NCBI RefSeq assembly: GCF_900166665.1
Contig: NZ_LT800494.1
Coordinates: 167,693-231,692, forward strand
Length of the DNA stretch: 64,000 nt
Direction of reading: 5' to 3'
DNA from: Cytobacillus gottheilii
GTDB taxonomy: Bacteria; Bacillota; Bacilli; Bacillales; Cytobacillaceae
The notes under the pieces were generated by a model that had not been told where the DNA came from, did not search any database, and was given only the letters and a program-made list of their open reading frames with translations. The first letter of the stretch is position 1. Each line of letters begins with the position of its first letter. Shown here piece after piece: positions 35,215 to 49,982 of this stretch. Both the position numbers and the translations under genes were made by a program.

Positions 35215-37233
35215 ATGAAAAACATGAAAAAAACAGTCATCTTATTAGTGGTTTCATTATTGCTGATTGTAGTTGGCAGCTTTTCAGCTTCTCAGTTTAA
35301 TAGTTCAAGCGGTGATGTGGATGTATCACGAATTTACTTTGATACACCAAGAGGAGAGCTTTCGGGTCTCTTGTACAAACCAGAAGGAAGTGACGAACAG
35401 CCACGACCAACCATTATTGCGACTCACGGATATCTGAATTCTGCTGAGATGCAAGATGCACAGGCAATTGAAATGTCCAAAAGAGGGTATGTCGTTTTAG
35501 CATTAGATCAATATGATCATGGACACTCAACAGGTACAATGGAAAAGCCAGTTCCATTTTTCTCATTCTGGCCTCAAGCTATTTATGATGCAGTGCAATA
35601 TATGTATGATCAGGAATTTGTTCTGAAAGATGAAAGCGGCAATGGAATCATTGCAGTTTCTGGACATTCAATGGGCGGCTTTTCATCCACTCATGCCGTT
35701 ATGCTTGATGAAATGGACTTCCAGGAAACAGGCATCAGAAAAATCTTTAGTTCTTTAACAATGGGCTCTGATTATCAGTGGCTGAGATCACTTGAATACA
35801 CGGATGAGATCATCAACAATTCATATGGTCCAAGAACGTCTGGTAAAATTGCAGGATTATATGATGAATTCTTCTTCGATGCTGAAGCCGCAGCAACTGG
35901 CGCACCTGTAGTGAAGAAGAATTATATCGGCACAGCTGAGGGGCAAGGATTTTTAGGCAATCCAGAAAATCCGGAGGCAGGAACGATATATGAAGTGAAT
36001 GGTGGAAAAAGGGTGATTTATCAGCCAAATGAAACACACCCTTGGAATCATTTTTCAAAAACATCTACAGAATACGCAATTGATTTTTATGATATGACGT
36101 TTGCTGATTACAGCAATATCGTAACGGTAGATGCTGACAGTCAGACATGGATGTATAAAGAGTGGTTCTCTTTCCTTGCACTGATTGGGTTCTTTATGCT
36201 ATTCATACCAGTTGTATCACTGCTGTCAAAACTGCCTTTCTTGAAAAACGTTTATACTGGCAGACCTGATCTGCTTCCAGACGCAAAAACAAATGGTTCC
36301 AAGCTCGCAGGTTTGTTCTTAATAGTAATCGGGCTGCTGTTCCCTGCTTTATTCTTCTCTGCATTATATAGTGGAGATCTATACGGAATGAGGCTCTTGA
36401 GACAAGTAAGTATGATCTTTATTGCCATTTCCGCCATTGCTCTAATCTTCTCAATGGTGAAAAAGTCAGAGCGTACGATCACAGTCGTTTCTTCTATTAT
36501 GCTTGTTTTGAGTGTGGTTCAATATGTTATTTTAAGGAACCAAGATACTCTTATTGCAACAACAGAGTTCTTTGGAGCGCCAACAGTAAACCCAGTTCTT
36601 TATTGGGCTATTAATGTCGCAATTGTCACTTTAATGATTATGGTGGGCTATCACTATATTGCTAAAAAGCCTGAGGGTGCAACGATTAAAAGCTATGGAA
36701 TTAAGGTTCACATTAAAACGATTCTTGCAGCCTTTGTAACAGCCGTTGCAGCAGTTGCAATTGGCTATGGAATCCTATATCTTGTAGATGCATTATTCAA
36801 GGTTGACTTCCGTCTTTGGACATTAGCTGTAAAAACGTTTGAAGATCAGCATCTGATTGCTCTATTAAAATATGCTCCACTTTTCTTTATTTACTATTTC
36901 ATCGTTGGCTTATCTGTCAATATGAATACAGCTGGTGTAAAATATGATGGATTCAAAGGTTATCTCGTTTCTATCATTCACTTTATAGGCGGCTTAGTTT
37001 TATATTTAGGCTACCAATATGGATTATTATTTACTACAGGAACAGCCGGTTACACAGGAGAATCGCTGTCCTCTATTATCGTCATTGGATTGGTTCCTGT
37101 TCTTCTAGTAGCTGCCATCTTCAATCGCTACTTTTATAGAAAAACCGGCAATGTGTATGTAGGTGCTATTTTAAACACAGTATTAATGACACTCATTACG
37201 CTGGCAAATACTGCGCTGTATACAATTTTTTAA
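35215..37233 (+). CDS. Membrane-anchored alpha/beta hydrolase in glycerol regulon
   Basis: The 672-residue protein starts with a signal-anchor helix (residues 6-26). An extracytoplasmic alpha/beta-hydrolase domain covers about 40-300, with HGYLNSAEMQ as oxyanion strand, nucleophile S152 in VSGHSMGGFSS and a histidine in THPWNHFS near 280. The C-terminal half (about 310-670) holds around ten membrane helices. The reaction is probably ester or lipid hydrolysis outside the membrane. It sits behind a cre-bearing promoter and a GlpP-type leader and just before glpK, where glpF is found in B. subtilis. A role in releasing glycerol from esters, or in import through the membrane half, is inference. 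GGGGG precedes the ATG. Confidence 0.75.
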   Translation: MKNMKKTVILLVVSLLLIVVGSFSASQFNSSSGDVDVSRIYFDTPRGELSGLLYKPEGSDEQPRPTIIATHGYLNSAEMQDAQAIEMSKRGYVVLALDQYDHGHSTGTMEKPVPFFSFWPQAIYDAVQYMYDQEFVLKDESGNGIIAVSGHSMGGFSSTHAVMLDEMDFQETGIRKIFSSLTMGSDYQWLRSLEYTDEIINNSYGPRTSGKIAGLYDEFFFDAEAAATGAPVVKKNYIGTAEGQGFLGNPENPEAGTIYEVNGGKRVIYQPNETHPWNHFSKTSTEYAIDFYDMTFADYSNIVTVDADSQTWMYKEWFSFLALIGFFMLFIPVVSLLSKLPFLKNVYTGRPDLLPDAKTNGSKLAGLFLIVIGLLFPALFFSALYSGDLYGMRLLRQVSMIFIAISAIALIFSMVKKSERTITVVSSIMLVLSVVQYVILRNQDTLIATTEFFGAPTVNPVLYWAINVAIVTLMIMVGYHYIAKKPEGATIKSYGIKVHIKTILAAFVTAVAAVAIGYGILYLVDALFKVDFRLWTLAVKTFEDQHLIALLKYAPLFFIYYFIVGLSVNMNTAGVKYDGFKGYLVSIIHFIGGLVLYLGYQYGLLFTTGTAGYTGESLSSIIVIGLVPVLLVAAIFNRYFYRKTGNVYVGAILNTVLMTLITLANTALYTIF

Positions 37234-37243
37234 TAAAATATAA

Positions 37244-38839
<1,596 letters not shown>

Positions 38840-38930
38840 ATTTTTACAATTGCTGTAACGTAAAACTTTAAAAGTTATTCATCAAATGTTATACTAAAGA
38901 TAAGTTAATATTACTTGGCTGGAGATCTCG

Positions 38931-38992
38931 AGAGACCACAATCACCCTTTTTTGGAAACGAAAAGCAGGGTTGGTTTGTGGTCTCTTTTTTT
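38931..38992 (+). terminator. Leader terminator upstream of glpD, GlpP target
   Basis: The stem agagaccacaa / ttgtggtctct, with an inner atcaccct / agggttgg extension, is followed by seven T residues. It lies about 90 nt before the glpD start, matching the GlpP-controlled leader of glpD in B. subtilis. Confidence 0.85.
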
Positions 38993-39081
38993 GTACCTTC
39001 AGCAAGCAGGAACTAAAACATTGTTTAATAGCTTTTAATGACATAGTGAATGAAGAACATAAAATGAGAGGATTGACTTGT

Positions 39082-40749
39082 ATGAAATTCACAAACTTAG
39101 TAAGACAAGACGTTAAAGCTCAAATGCAAACAGAACCTTTGGATATACTTGTGATTGGAGGCGGAATCACTGGCGCGGGAATTGCACTGGATGCGGTTGC
39201 GCGTGGAATGAAAGCTGCTGTTGTAGAAATGCAGGATTTTGCAGCCGGCACTTCAAGCAGATCGACAAAACTTGTCCATGGCGGATTACGCTATTTAAAG
39301 CAATTTGAAGTTGGAGTTGTGGCTGAAGTAGGAAAGGAAAGAGCCATTGTATATGAAAATGGTCCACATGTAACAACACCGGAATGGATGCTGCTGCCTT
39401 TCTATAAAGGAGGAACCTTTGGGCCTTTTACAACAAATATTGGCTTAAGGGTGTACGATTTTCTAGCGGGTGTTAAAAAGAGTGAAAGAAGAAAAATGTT
39501 TACCCCAGAGGATGCGTTAAGACGTGAGCCATTATTGAAAAGAGAGGGAATGAAAGGTGCAGGCTATTATGTAGAATACAAGACAGACGATGCCCGCCTG
39601 ACCCTTGAAGTGATGAAAAAGGCTGTTGAAAAAGGTGCATTGGCTCTCAACTATATGAAGGTCATTGACCTAGTGTATGAAAACAGTAAAGTGGTTGGGA
39701 TAGTAGCCGAAGATTTAACGGATGGATCAGTGCAGGAGATTATGGCAAAGAAAATTGTGAATGCTGCAGGTCCGTGGGTAGATACTCTAAGGGAGATTGA
39801 CAAGTCAAAAAAGGGAAAATCACTGCAGCTGACAAAAGGAATTCACCTTGTCTTTGATCAAAGCCGTTTTCCGTTAAAACAGGCAGTATACTTTGATACA
39901 CCAGATGGACGCATGGTATTTGCCATTCCAAGAGAAGGCAAGACATATGTTGGTACGACAGATACCGTTTATAAGGGAGATATTGCTCATCCAAAAATGA
40001 CGGTTGAAGATCGTGATTATGTATTAAAAGCAATTGATTTTATGTTTCCAGAAGTGAAGATTACAGCAGAGGATGTGGAATCAAGCTGGGCTGGGCTTAG
40101 ACCATTGATACATGAGGATGGAAAGTCTCCATCTGAAATTTCAAGAAAAGATGAAATTTTTGTTTCAGAATCAGGATTTATCTCCATAGCTGGAGGGAAA
40201 TTGACAGGCTACCGTAAAATGGCGGAAAACATTGTTGACTTAGTGGCGGAGCAGCTCCACAAAGAAGAAAGAAGAGAATTTCCTGGAACACAAACAAAGC
40301 ATATGACCATTTCCGGCGGTGATGTAGGCGGTTCGAAAGGATTCATCGCATTTGCACAGAGCAAGGTAGAAGAAGGCAAGAAGCTAGGTCTGACAGAAGC
40401 TGAAGCGGAAAAATTAGTACAGCGCTATGGATCAAATGTAGATCAAGTGTATTCTATTTATCAGAATAATGCCGGCAAAGCATTAGCAGAAAATCTTGAC
40501 CCAGTCGTTTATGCTTGTTTAACGTATGCCATAAATGATGAGCAGGTCTATAAGCCTGCAGACTTCTTTATTCGAAGAACCAGTGCCCTCTTTTTCAATA
40601 TTGCCTGGGTTCAAGCGCATAAGGAATCAGTTATCCAGTATATGAAAAAAGTCTTTAACTGGAGCAATGAGCAGGAATTAGAATATAAAGAGGAACTGGA
40701 GCAGTTCATTTATGAAGCATCACATCCGATTGCTAAGGAAGAGTTTTAA
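39082..40749 (+). CDS. glpD: Aerobic glycerol-3-phosphate dehydrogenase
   Basis: The 555-residue FAD enzyme oxidises glycerol-3-phosphate to dihydroxyacetone phosphate and passes electrons to menaquinone at the membrane. The FAD loop is DILVIGGGITGAGIALDAVARG in part (VIGGGITGAGIALDA). Family blocks AAGTSSRSTKLVHGGLRYLK and VGTTDTVYKGD are clear. The frame is open from 38971, but that start lies inside the leader terminator. The ATG at 39082 has AGAGG 10 nt upstream and matches B. subtilis GlpD. Expression should depend on GlpP reading through the leader hairpin. Confidence 0.96.
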   Translation: MKFTNLVRQDVKAQMQTEPLDILVIGGGITGAGIALDAVARGMKAAVVEMQDFAAGTSSRSTKLVHGGLRYLKQFEVGVVAEVGKERAIVYENGPHVTTPEWMLLPFYKGGTFGPFTTNIGLRVYDFLAGVKKSERRKMFTPEDALRREPLLKREGMKGAGYYVEYKTDDARLTLEVMKKAVEKGALALNYMKVIDLVYENSKVVGIVAEDLTDGSVQEIMAKKIVNAAGPWVDTLREIDKSKKGKSLQLTKGIHLVFDQSRFPLKQAVYFDTPDGRMVFAIPREGKTYVGTTDTVYKGDIAHPKMTVEDRDYVLKAIDFMFPEVKITAEDVESSWAGLRPLIHEDGKSPSEISRKDEIFVSESGFISIAGGKLTGYRKMAENIVDLVAEQLHKEERREFPGTQTKHMTISGGDVGGSKGFIAFAQSKVEEGKKLGLTEAEAEKLVQRYGSNVDQVYSIYQNNAGKALAENLDPVVYACLTYAINDEQVYKPADFFIRRTSALFFNIAWVQAHKESVIQYMKKVFNWSNEQELEYKEELEQFIYEASHPIAKEEF

Positions 40750-40763
40750 ATCAATTTAAACCA

Positions 40764-40806
40764 AACTAAATCCAGCAGAGTATAATCTCTAGCTGGACTT
40801 AGTTTT
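40764..40806 (+). terminator. Rho-independent terminator after glpD
   Basis: The stem aactaaatccagcagag / ctctagctggacttagtt (17 bp with one bulge) runs into ttttta, 15 nt after glpD. Confidence 0.85.
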
Positions 40807-40965
40807 TATATCCTTGCTCGTGTTAACAGAATAATAATCTTTAAGATCTTCATTAAAACATGCGCAGGAATAAAATACTTTTGAATGAAGGAAACTGTGA
40901 TAAAAAAATCTTGCTAACAAAATGAAACCTTGATATATTATAGCTTAGTTAATGACGGGATACAC

Positions 40966-41069
40966 TTTGACATGTTACTGGTAAAGCAGGCTAGATCAAA
41001 TGTACACCAAATAACCATAGAGTATTTTCGCTCTCTAATGGGGTATTTGTGTATATTTGATCTTTTTTT
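40966..41069 (+). promoter_or_regulatory. LicT/SacT-type antiterminator site with overlapping terminator
   Basis: The stretch from 40971 reads catgttactggtaaagcagg, closely matching RNA antiterminator (RAT) sites recognised by BglG-family proteins (tgttactg, then gcaggc). Its 3' arm overlaps the 5' arm of a 22-bp terminator stem (40994-41016 with 41041-41062, built on gatcaaatgtacacc) followed by seven T residues. A PTS-regulated BglG-type antiterminator should let transcription pass when the beta-glucoside is present. No such antiterminator gene is in the window. Confidence 0.88.
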
Positions 41070-41106
41070 GTTTTAGTGTCTCCTTACCCGTTGGCCAGCG
41101 GATTAA

Positions 41107-43011
<1,905 letters not shown>

Positions 43012-43022
43012 GAGTGTTATAG

Positions 43023-44426
<1,404 letters not shown>

Positions 44427-44541
44427 TCCATCGAAGAAAAATAGCCAGACAGATTCTAAAAAATGATGAACAACTCATTGATATTTTTGGCAGAGCAGAT
44501 AAAATCTATTTAATCATCTAAACGAATCACTAATATGATAA

Positions 44542-44573
44542 AACTCCTCTAAACGATTTAGAGGAGTTTTTTT
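44542..44573. terminator. Bidirectional terminator after bgl operon
   Basis: The stem aaactcctctaaa / tttagaggagttt with a 3-nt loop is followed by seven T residues. It lies between the bgl operon and the convergent siderophore operon. Confidence 0.85.
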
Positions 44574-44641
44574 AATTCGGCAGTGGTTTTCAAAGGCTGA
44601 GGAATCTTCCTCAAGTAAGATTCCTGCAACCCATTCTAAGT

Positions 44642-45451
44642 TTATACTCTATCAGCATGATAGCGTCCGATAGGCACTACATTTGGCGATCCTGAAACAG
44701 GATCTTCAATCACAGTAGAGTTAAGACCAAAGATGTCTTTAATCAAGGTGCTTGTGATTACATCCGATGGTTTCCCCTCCGCTGCCAGCTTTCCGCTGTG
44801 CATCGCGAAAATATAATCAGCATAACGGGCGGATAAATTAATATCGTGCAGAACCATAACAATGGTTGTTCCGCGCTTTCGATTTAGATCTGTCAGCAGA
44901 TCAAGAATTTCAACCTGATACGTAATATCTAAGAAGGTGGTTGGTTCATCAAGAAACAAAATATCTGTTTGCTGTGCTAAGGCCATGGCAATCCAGACAC
45001 GCTGTCTTTGACCACCGGAAAGCTCATCAATATTGCGGTTGGCAAGCTCGGTGATATTCATAATATCCATGGCATCTGCGACCGCTTCATAATCTTTTTT
45101 CGTCCATCCGCTAAATAAGGATTGGTGAGGAAACCTGCCTCTGCCAACCAAATCTGCCACTGATATTCCCTCTGGCACAATTGGAGATTGCGGCAGCAGC
45201 CCAACAATTCTGGCTAATTCTTTAGCGGGAATCTTACTGATCGGTTTGTCATCAAGCGTGATGCTGCCGGAAGTGGGCTTGATTAGCCGTGCCAATGTTT
45301 TTAAAAGCGTCGATTTCCCGCAGGCATTTGCGCCAATAATAACACTTATTTTGTTGCTCGGAATGGTTAAGCTTACTTCATGTAAAATTTTCTTATTTTC
45401 ATAGCCAGCTTCAATTTTTTCTGCTTTAAACACATGCGGTGATATCATCAT
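44642..45451 (-). CDS. Iron-siderophore ABC transporter ATPase
   Basis: The 269-residue protein is the FecE/FhuC-type ATPase of a siderophore importer. Walker A is GANACGKSTLL, the Q-loop LLPQSP, the signature ELSGGQRQRVW, and Walker B DILFLDEPT followed by the HDINLSARYADYI H-loop. Its start overlaps the preceding permease gene by 4 bp. It is the last gene of a four-gene Fur-controlled operon. Confidence 0.93.
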   Translation of the reverse strand: MMISPHVFKAEKIEAGYENKKILHEVSLTIPSNKISVIIGANACGKSTLLKTLARLIKPTSGSITLDDKPISKIPAKELARIVGLLPQSPIVPEGISVADLVGRGRFPHQSLFSGWTKKDYEAVADAMDIMNITELANRNIDELSGGQRQRVWIAMALAQQTDILFLDEPTTFLDITYQVEILDLLTDLNRKRGTTIVMVLHDINLSARYADYIFAMHSGKLAAEGKPSDVITSTLIKDIFGLNSTVIEDPVSGSPNVVPIGRYHADRV

Positions 45452-46479
45452 AAGTCTCCCTTTCGATTCATTCGGATGAGCAAGAAGATCAGATATGGCG
45501 CTCCGAGTATTCCTGTTATGATTCCTACAGGGAATCTGACTTCAAATGCGAATTGACCGATCAGATCTGCTGCCAAGACGAGATTTGCACCAACAAGGCC
45601 TGCAGGGATGATGCTGGAAAAACCAATACCGACAATTCTTTTCGCAATTGGTCCGGCCAGAAATGAAACAAAGGCAATAGGACCAGTCGTTGCAGTAGCA
45701 AGTGCAATCATGCAGACCGAGCTGACAATTAATAATATTCTTGCAAGGTCTGTTCTTACGCCTAAAGTAGTCGCAGCTTGTTCACCAAGCTCTAATATAC
45801 TTAAATGTTTCCCTAATAAAAGGACAATAGGTGTACAAATCAGTACGGCGATTACAAGAGGAGGAAGTTCATCCATTTGTGATCCATTAAGACTGCCGCT
45901 CAGCCATCTGATGGCTGCCGGGATGTCCTGCTGATCACCTTTTAAAAGAACATATGAAATGAAAGCGTCCAGCATTGCCTGGATCCCAATCCCCACTAAA
46001 ATAAGACGGCCGATGGAAAACGTTCTTCCTTTAGATAATAAGTAAATGAGTATAACGGTTATAAGTGCAGCAATCACAGAGACAATGGAAACTACCGTAT
46101 TACTGGTATGAAGTATAACAATGCAAAAGACTGCTGCTGCACTTGAACCAGATGTAATTCCGATAACATTAGGATTTGCAAGTGGATTGCGCAGCATCGT
46201 TTGAAAGATGTATCCTGCTATACCGAAAGCAAAGCCGGCAAAAAGACCCGCCAGCATCCGCGGCAGACGGATGGTATTAACAGCAAATGTTACCCCTTTA
46301 ATTTGTTCGCCAGAAAGAGTGCGAATGACATCGTTTACTGGGTAGATCGTGTTTCCCAGTAAAAGCATGGCACAGCAAAGGACGATTGCAAGAATAAAGA
46401 GGAGGCTAGTGACCAATATCCAGCGGCGGCGTCTAAGACGTCTGCCTTGTTTGATGATTTCAATAGAATTTTTTTTCAT
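45448..46479 (-). CDS. Iron-siderophore ABC permease, FecCD family (second)
   Basis: The 343-residue membrane protein belongs to the BtuC/FecCD permease family, with about ten helices, RMLAGLFAGFAFGIAGYIFQTMLRNPLANPN near the start (key phrase RNPLANPNVIGIT), and GPIAFVSFLAGPIAKRI as the ATPase-coupling loop. It pairs with the upstream permease to form the membrane channel, and overlaps it by 4 bp and the ATPase gene by 4 bp. Confidence 0.93.
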   Translation of the reverse strand: MKKNSIEIIKQGRRLRRRRWILVTSLLFILAIVLCCAMLLLGNTIYPVNDVIRTLSGEQIKGVTFAVNTIRLPRMLAGLFAGFAFGIAGYIFQTMLRNPLANPNVIGITSGSSAAAVFCIVILHTSNTVVSIVSVIAALITVILIYLLSKGRTFSIGRLILVGIGIQAMLDAFISYVLLKGDQQDIPAAIRWLSGSLNGSQMDELPPLVIAVLICTPIVLLLGKHLSILELGEQAATTLGVRTDLARILLIVSSVCMIALATATTGPIAFVSFLAGPIAKRIVGIGFSSIIPAGLVGANLVLAADLIGQFAFEVRFPVGIITGILGAPYLIFLLIRMNRKGDL

Positions 46480-47516
46480 AGTGAACGCACTTTCGCTTTC
46501 ATTGCTATAATAATCAGGATTGGAGCACCGATAAAGGCAGTTACAACTCCAACTTCCAGTTCTCCAGGACTGCCGATAAGCCTGCCTGCTACGTCAGAAA
46601 TGGTTAATATAATGGCTCCTGAAAGGGCGGCCATTGGAATAACGAAACGAAGATCAGGACCAATCATCAGACGGATTACATGCGTAGCCAGTAAACCAAC
46701 AAAGCCAATTGGACCAGCAAGTGCAGTTGCTGCACCACATAGAAGTACCCCGGCAAAAGCGGCAATAATTCTTAGCGTTCCTGTACGCACGCCTAATCCT
46801 GTTGCTACATCATCACCTAGCGCCAAGGCATTTAAGGCTGAAGCTGCCAGGGTTCCAATGACAAGGCCGGTAATGAGAAATGGCAAAAAGAGAGAAATGG
46901 ACTCCCAGTTTCCAGACCCAACACTGCCCACTTGCCAAAATCTAAATTGATCCATTACGTAAGAGCGTGGAATCATAATAGCACTGACAAGGGATGAAAG
47001 TGCTGCACTTGTCGCGGCACCAGCCAAAACAAGCTTAAGAGGCGTGGCACCCCCACGCCCCATAGAGCCAATACCATATACAAATACAGCTGTAACCATC
47101 GCCCCAGCTATTGCCAGCCACATATATTCACCCGCAGTACTAATGTTAAAGAATGCGAGTCCGCAAATAACGAAAAGGGATGCGCCTGTGTTGACTCCTA
47201 GAATGCTTGGATCTGCAATGGGATTACGTGTAACAGCCTGCATAAGCGCTCCGGAAACACCAAGTGCTGCACCGCAAAATAAACTGAAAATGGTCCGGCT
47301 GATTCTCTGACGAACGACGCTGGCCCCATAGGAGTCAACGTCGTTGTGAAATAAGCCAGCCATCAGTTCATTCCAGCTCACAGTACGAGAGCCAAGCGCC
47401 AGAGAGGCGACTATACATACACCAAGCAGGATCAAACAAGCAGTCAATACGATTATGAAGTTTTTTGGTAAATACGCATTTTTCTGCTTTATAGTTTGAT
47501 CTGTTAAACTACTCAT
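46476..47516 (-). CDS. Iron-siderophore ABC permease, FecCD family (first)
   Basis: The 346-residue FecCD permease has GAALGVSGALMQAVTRNPIADPS as its conserved helix-turn (RNPIADPSILGV) and GPIGFVGLLATHVIRLM as the coupling loop. Its start overlaps the end of the binding-protein gene by 8 bp and its end overlaps the second permease. The FeuB/FeuC-like pairing fits hydroxamate or catechol siderophores. The ligand cannot be told. Confidence 0.93.
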   Translation of the reverse strand: MSSLTDQTIKQKNAYLPKNFIIVLTACLILLGVCIVASLALGSRTVSWNELMAGLFHNDVDSYGASVVRQRISRTIFSLFCGAALGVSGALMQAVTRNPIADPSILGVNTGASLFVICGLAFFNISTAGEYMWLAIAGAMVTAVFVYGIGSMGRGGATPLKLVLAGAATSAALSSLVSAIMIPRSYVMDQFRFWQVGSVGSGNWESISLFLPFLITGLVIGTLAASALNALALGDDVATGLGVRTGTLRIIAAFAGVLLCGAATALAGPIGFVGLLATHVIRLMIGPDLRFVIPMAALSGAIILTISDVAGRLIGSPGELEVGVVTAFIGAPILIIIAMKAKVRSL

Positions 47517-48582
47517 TTATCTTTTCAATAGCTCCTCCGATTAACTCTAAATATTCATCAATCGTATAGTCAATTGCAAGCGGATTCGGGTTGCCAGCTG
47601 CTCCTAATGGAGAGGTACCATTAATGAATACCACAGAACCTCTTTCAATGGCAGGAATCTTTCCTAATAGAGGATCAGCTTTTACGGCTTCATATAAACT
47701 ATCATCTCCATAGCCAACAATTAAATCAGCATCATGAAGTAAATCAGCATTCTCAGCACTTAAACTTAAAGAGTAACTAGATGGATCTGTAATCTCGTTT
47801 GTAACACTTTCAGGATACTCCATTCCCAGCTCCATTAAGAATTCTCCACGCGGATCTGCAGGTGTGTAAAGGTGAAGTTTTGACATATCATCAGCTGAGA
47901 AGTTTACCCACACAACCTTTTTCCCTTCCATTTCAGGATGTTCAGCAGCTTTTTCCTTAATTAAATTCTCCGTGTCTGCAATCAGCTGTTCTCCTTCTTC
48001 CTTCATGCCCATACCAGTTGCGCTAAGAAGAACTTGCTCACGCCATGTTGTAGCCCAAGGTCCTGTTTGATATGCAACAACTGGAGCAATTTGACTTAAT
48101 AAATCATAGTCTTCCTGGGTGATGCCTGAGTATGCTGCTAAAATGACATCTGGATCTGAATCAGAAATCGCTTCAAAATCAAGACCATCTGTATCTTGGA
48201 AAACATTCGGGTTTTCTTCCCCAAGCTCCTCAAGCTTTTCCGCTGTCCAAGGCAATAAACCACTGTCATCCTGAACACCAAAGTTTGCAGCTGAAAAACC
48301 TACAGGCACAACACCAAGAGCAAGAGCTACATCATGGTTTGCCCATTGAACAGTAGCAACACGTTCAGGTTTGCTTTCAATAACCGTTTCACCAAAAGCA
48401 TGCTCAATCGTAATTGGATACTCAGAGTTTTCATCTTCGGTAGCATTTGTCTCTTCGGACGAATCTGAGTTACTCTCATTCTCATTTGAAGCTGTATCAG
48501 AATCCTGACCAGAACATGCAGCAAGCAGGAATAGGGTCATAGCAAAAATAATGAAGGTAATAAATTTTTTGTTCGCTTTCAT
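47509..48582 (-). CDS. Iron-siderophore-binding lipoprotein
   Basis: The 357-residue protein is a class-III periplasmic-binding-type lipoprotein. Lipobox LLAAC gives a lipidated C23, and an acidic S/E/N linker follows. The two-lobed binding domain begins ITIEHAFGETVIESKPERVA and ends ERGSVVFINGTSPLGAAGNPNP. The frame opens at 48639, but AAAAGGATGAG lies 8-9 nt before the ATG at 48582, which gives a standard signal peptide. It is the first gene of the iron operon, behind a near-perfect Fur box. Confidence 0.9.
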   Translation of the reverse strand: MKANKKFITFIIFAMTLFLLAACSGQDSDTASNENESNSDSSEETNATEDENSEYPITIEHAFGETVIESKPERVATVQWANHDVALALGVVPVGFSAANFGVQDDSGLLPWTAEKLEELGEENPNVFQDTDGLDFEAISDSDPDVILAAYSGITQEDYDLLSQIAPVVAYQTGPWATTWREQVLLSATGMGMKEEGEQLIADTENLIKEKAAEHPEMEGKKVVWVNFSADDMSKLHLYTPADPRGEFLMELGMEYPESVTNEITDPSSYSLSLSAENADLLHDADLIVGYGDDSLYEAVKADPLLGKIPAIERGSVVFINGTSPLGAAGNPNPLAIDYTIDEYLELIGGAIEKINE

Positions 48583-48783
48583 TCTTTTTCTCATCCTTTT
48601 CGTCATTAAGTTAGTAGTACTCGCAATGCCTGCAATCATTTTAAACCTTTGCTTTAATGGATTACTTTCTTCATTTATTTGAAAGCGGTTATAAATCTAT
48701 GTAAATAGGGTTAGCCATCAGTAAAAATGAAGAGTATTGCAAAACTCTTTGAAAAAATATTTGGTAATGAAATTCATTTTCAA

Positions 48784-48798
48784 TGATAATCGTTATCA
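48784..48798 (-). promoter_or_regulatory. Fur box of siderophore operon
   Basis: tgataatcgttatca matches the 7-1-7 Fur consensus TGATAATNATTATCA with one mismatch, and the flanking attcattttcaa extends it. It lies about 190 bp upstream of the binding-protein start, so the operon should be repressed by iron-loaded Fur. Confidence 0.88.
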
Positions 48799-48861
48799 GT
48801 TAAAGTGTCAATGAAATTTTCATAGAATGCTGTCTTTTCAGAGAATATTGTGGTAATGCAA

Positions 48862-48892
48862 GCAGGAAAGGTGCAAAAACCACCTTTCCTGC
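48862..48892. terminator. Strong hairpin between iron operon and LysR gene
   Basis: The 12-bp stem gcaggaaaggtg / cacctttcctgc has a 7-nt loop. It lies 70 nt after the LysR-family stop codon on minus and probably ends that transcript, but no clear U-tract follows on that strand. Confidence 0.5.
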
Positions 48893-48961
48893 TAAATAAA
48901 AACTTAGATTGAATATATACAACAGGTCGTTAATATCATTTGGTCTAAGCTATTCACCACT

Positions 48962-49843
48962 TCACAGGTCTTCTATTAGCTCGATAATTCCCTTCTGAAT
49001 AGGAGATAGTCTTCGGTTTGGATGGTAAATCAGAAAGACAGAGCGACGTTTATTTGCGTCAAACTCCTTAAAAAGGAGAGATCCTTCTTTGATCTCCTGC
49101 TCTACTGAGAGTTTAGACACAACGGCAATCCCTGCATTAGCAAGAATGGATTTCTTTATAGCCTCAGCGCTTTGAATTTCTAACTCATATCGAAACTGAA
49201 GCTCTTCTTTGTCACACCACTTGCGGAAAGTCTTTGTCGTCGTGGAATCTTCTTCTCTAAGCAGCACTCTCTCATTCTTGAACAGTTGCGGAAGCTCTAA
49301 AGAATAGGAAGCAAGCGGATGCTGACTATTCATGGCAATTCCTATCGGATCCTCCTTGATCGGAATGGAAATAAATTCATCGACATCCTCTCTATGAGCA
49401 ACTACGATCCCAATATCAATGCTATAGTCATGGAGCATTTCCCGAATTGCTCGAGCGTTATGTACATGTATCTTTATCTCTGATTCTGGAAACTGTTCGT
49501 AAATGTTTGGCAGGGCGGAAGGAATGATAGAACTTGCTACGGTATTGCTTACTCCGATCATAATAGATCCTTGCTGGACATGCTGTATATCTAACAAGGT
49601 TTGTTTGGCTTGATTGTGGACCTGCAATATCTTTTCTATATATGGAAGCAGTATTTTACCTGTGGAGGTGAGCATTGTTCTTCTGCCCCTATATTCAACG
49701 AGGGCAAGCTGACACTTTTCTTCCATCTTCTTAATGTGAAATGTAATGGTAGGCTGACTCAATTTAAGGTGCTCTGCTACTTTTGTCAGCTGTCCTTCTT
49801 TATGGATCGCTTGTAAAATTTCGTATTGCTGTAAAGTAAACAT
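48962..49843 (-). CDS. LysR-family transcriptional regulator
   Basis: The 293-residue protein has the LysR winged helix (residues 1-60: LTKVAEHLKLSQPTITFHIKKME) and an effector-binding domain of the periplasmic-binding fold (about 88-290). GAGGAG precedes the ATG on minus. It diverges from the phnD-type gene 140 bp away, the usual position of a LysR activator next to its target, so it probably controls the phosphonate-type importer. The effector is unknown. Confidence 0.88.
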   Translation of the reverse strand: MFTLQQYEILQAIHKEGQLTKVAEHLKLSQPTITFHIKKMEEKCQLALVEYRGRRTMLTSTGKILLPYIEKILQVHNQAKQTLLDIQHVQQGSIMIGVSNTVASSIIPSALPNIYEQFPESEIKIHVHNARAIREMLHDYSIDIGIVVAHREDVDEFISIPIKEDPIGIAMNSQHPLASYSLELPQLFKNERVLLREEDSTTTKTFRKWCDKEELQFRYELEIQSAEAIKKSILANAGIAVVSKLSVEQEIKEGSLLFKEFDANKRRSVFLIYHPNRRLSPIQKGIIELIEDL

Positions 49844-49982
49844 AAAACTCCTCCTATAGAAAAAATCTATCGAATTCTAATATTTTATAAAAGAAATATT
49901 AATAGTAGCTTAACAGCTTGTTAATTTTTAGTTAACGATCCCTTTGTATAGTGGAATTAACACAGAAAAGGGAGGATTTTTA

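Noticed and set aside
38971-39081. N-terminal extension of GlpD from the first ATG of the frame
   Set aside because: It begins inside the leader terminator, and the ATG at 39082 has a proper ribosome site and the family's normal start.
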